DNA from: Actinomycetota bacterium
Lineage (GTDB): Bacteria; Actinomycetota; Actinomycetes; Actinomycetales; Microbacteriaceae
DNA: 8,820 bases
Reading direction: 5' to 3'
Assembly (NCBI GenBank): GCA_009703465.1
Contig: WLGC01000022.1
Location: 1 to 8,820, forward strand
In this document: positions 7,559 to 8,820 of the stretch, in pieces
Layout of the letters: every line of letters starts with the position of its first letter
Position numbering within the stretch: the first letter of the stretch is position 1
Position numbers and translations under genes: made by a program
The notes under the pieces: generated by a model
The model's database searches: none
Told to the model about the DNA's origin: nothing
The model's input: only the letters and a program-made list of their open reading frames with translations

Positions 7559-8362
7559 CTATTTGATTTTTGCTAGCCGTTTTTGACGAAGAGATCCCCT
7601 GATTTGAACAGTCAAAACCAGCGCAATGGCTAAGAAGAATACGCTCATGCCTATTACGTTTGCCTCTGCCGGAATTCCTCGAGCAGCAGCTGTGTAGACG
7701 AATCTAGGGAAGGTGTTTTCCGGACCGGCATTGAAAACGGTAATGATGAAATCATCGAAGCTCAGTGCGAATGCCAAAAGCGCCGCTGCTGCAATGCCTG
7801 GCATGAGCAGTGGCAGAGTGATCTTTCTAAACACCTGTGCCGGAGATGCGTAAAGGTCCCGGCCAGCCTCTTCAAGTGATGCGTCGAGGCTCATGACCCT
7901 CGCTTTAACCGTAACCACAACAAAGCTCAGGCAGAACATAATGTGAGCCAGGATTATGGTGACTAGACCTTTTGGAGTTCCAGTTGAAAGGAACTGTGCC
8001 GCAAGGCCGGCCCCAAGAACAATTTCAGGAGTTGCCATTGGTAGGAACAACATCAGGCTTATTCCTGATCTGAACTTGAACTGATATCTCACAAGCGCAA
8101 TTGCAATCATTGTGCCCAGAACCGTTGCAACCACGGTTGAAATAACACCAATCAAAATTGAATTGGCGAAAGCCTCACAGACGCCCTGCTCGTTGCAAAC
8201 GTAGAGCCAGTTGTCAAAGGTGAAGCCTCGCCACGCAATATTGGTTTTGACGTAGTCATTGAATGAAAATACAAAAGTGTAGCCAATTGGAATTAGCAGG
8301 TAGACAAATGCCAGCACCGCATAAATTGGAAGCGCGTACTTACCGAAGGAAAAATTCTTCAT
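7559..8362 (-). CDS. potC: Spermidine/putrescine-type ABC transporter permease PotC
   Basis: An inner-membrane permease of a binding-protein-dependent importer, pairing with PotB and an ATPase. The 267-residue protein has six predicted membrane segments (about 11-33, 67-91, 101-123, 133-152, 187-209, 235-255). The cytoplasmic EAA loop that docks on the ATPase is clear at 164-190: EEAGRDLYASP, then FRKITLPLLMPG. The end is basic (RGSLRQKRLAKIK), consistent with a cytoplasmic tail. The extracytoplasmic loop after segment 1 contains C56 and C62 (VCNEQGVC). The ATG at 8362 overlaps the potB TGA in an ATGA junction, with AGGA six bases upstream inside potB, so translation is probably coupled. Family assignment is firm; the exact substrate (putrescine, spermidine or a related amine) is inferred from similarity and from the neighbouring gabT. 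Confidence 0.88.
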   Translation of the reverse strand: MKNFSFGKYALPIYAVLAFVYLLIPIGYTFVFSFNDYVKTNIAWRGFTFDNWLYVCNEQGVCEAFANSILIGVISTVVATVLGTMIAIALVRYQFKFRSGISLMLFLPMATPEIVLGAGLAAQFLSTGTPKGLVTIILAHIMFCLSFVVVTVKARVMSLDASLEEAGRDLYASPAQVFRKITLPLLMPGIAAAALLAFALSFDDFIITVFNAGPENTFPRFVYTAAARGIPAEANVIGMSVFFLAIALVLTVQIRGSLRQKRLAKIK

Positions 8363-8820
8363 ATCAGATCCTGCGTTCCACTTCTGCGGACATAGAAAGT
8401 GACCAGTAGCAAGATAAACGCCATCAAGAACACCGAAAGAGCCGAAGCTGAAGGGTAGTTATTGGATTGCAAGAAATTTGACTCAACAACGTTTCCAAGC
8501 ATCGTCGTTTCTGTACTACCTAGGAAATCTCGGCTGGCATTAATGTAGTCACCGGCCATTGGAATAAATGTCAGTAGCGTTCCAGAAATCACACCTGGCA
8601 TAGAAAGCGGCAGGGTTATCTTTCTAAAGGTCCTGCTTGGCTTGGCATATAGATCAGAGCCCGCTTCAATCAATCTAATGTCGAGTCTCTCAAGTGCCGA
8701 GTAAAGCGGCAGGGTCATAAAGGGAATGAAGTTATAAGTAAGACCAAAAATCACCATGAAGTCTGTACCGACTAGATATTGATTGAAGTCAAGGACACCT
8801 ACACCCTGAAGGAATTGCAC
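8359..8820 (-). CDS. potB: Spermidine/putrescine-type ABC transporter permease PotB, C-terminal 153 or so residues (5' end beyond window)
   Basis: This frame is open to the right edge. The GTG at the very edge is not a real start, because the sequence there is already the interior of the permease and PotB proteins are normally about 280-310 residues. Counting from the edge, visible membrane segments are about 21-42, 72-92 and 124-145. The EAA loop is at 52-80, with EAGSDLYAKPSRTF and RKITLPLSMPG, closely similar to the PotC loop. The following LLTFIPMAGDYINASRDFLGS is typical of PotB-type subunits (compare F-P-G-D/E-Y/F after the EAA loop). Its TGA overlaps the potC ATG. The ATPase (PotA) and binding protein (PotD) genes would be expected further right but cannot be seen. 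Confidence 0.86.
   Translation of the reverse strand: MQFLQGVGVLDFNQYLVGTDFMVIFGLTYNFIPFMTLPLYSALERLDIRLIEAGSDLYAKPSRTFRKITLPLSMPGVISGTLLTFIPMAGDYINASRDFLGSTETTMLGNVVESNFLQSNNYPSASALSVFLMAFILLLVTFYVRRSGTQDLI

Noticed and set aside
8570..8680. Near-identical nucleotide stretches shared by potB and potC (around 7800-7870 and 8600-8670), considered as a repeat
   Set aside because: The similarity covers only the conserved EAA-loop codons (DLYA...FRKITLPL.MPG), expected for paralogous permeases of one importer rather than a DNA repeat.
8818..8820. GTG at the right edge as the start of potB
   Set aside because: The protein sequence there is already mid-permease and about 130-150 residues short of family length; the frame simply continues past the window.

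Overview
The window looks like chromosome from a moderate-GC actinobacterium. By eye, not counted, GC is in the high 40s percent. Three things suggest this: a MEP-pathway cluster interleaved with a site-2 protease and followed by proS and nusA, the actinobacterial style of the ProRS editing domain and of the NusA N-terminus, and TANNNT -10 elements placed for leaderless transcripts. The protein style and small gene spacing fit a streamlined member of the Microbacteriaceae (for example freshwater 'Luna'-type lineages) or a relative. That placement is inference and I have not tested it by comparison.

Layout. Bases 1-6128 hold five minus-strand genes transcribed in the order dxr, rseP (M50 site-2 protease), ispG, proS, nusA, with gaps of only 43, 38, 17 and 23 bases; nusA runs off the left edge. 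Dxr and IspG are two steps of non-mevalonate isoprenoid synthesis. RseP is a membrane protease of regulated intramembrane proteolysis, ProS charges tRNA-Pro, and NusA is a transcription elongation/termination factor. The gene normally upstream of nusA, rimP, is not between proS and nusA. Bases 6169-7503 hold a plus-strand gabT (4-aminobutyrate aminotransferase), divergent from dxr across just 40 bases. A strong GC-rich hairpin at 7517-7546 separates gabT from the convergent minus-strand potC and potB, the two permeases of a polyamine-type ABC importer. These two overlap by four bases, and potB runs off the right edge.

How it fits together. The left block is a growth-related operon; the right block is a probable uptake and catabolism module in which the transporter brings in putrescine or spermidine and GabT transaminates the GABA derived from putrescine. 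Regulation appears compressed. The gabT -10 element lies within the 40-base divergent gap, and the best candidate dxr promoter lies inside the gabT coding sequence, so the two transcripts would overlap at their 5' ends.

I see no mobile element, CRISPR array, RNA gene, phage or toxin/defence gene, and no clear sign of an undescribed system. No gene-free stretch exceeds about 60 bases. The points worth a second look are regulatory geometry and gene-order details.
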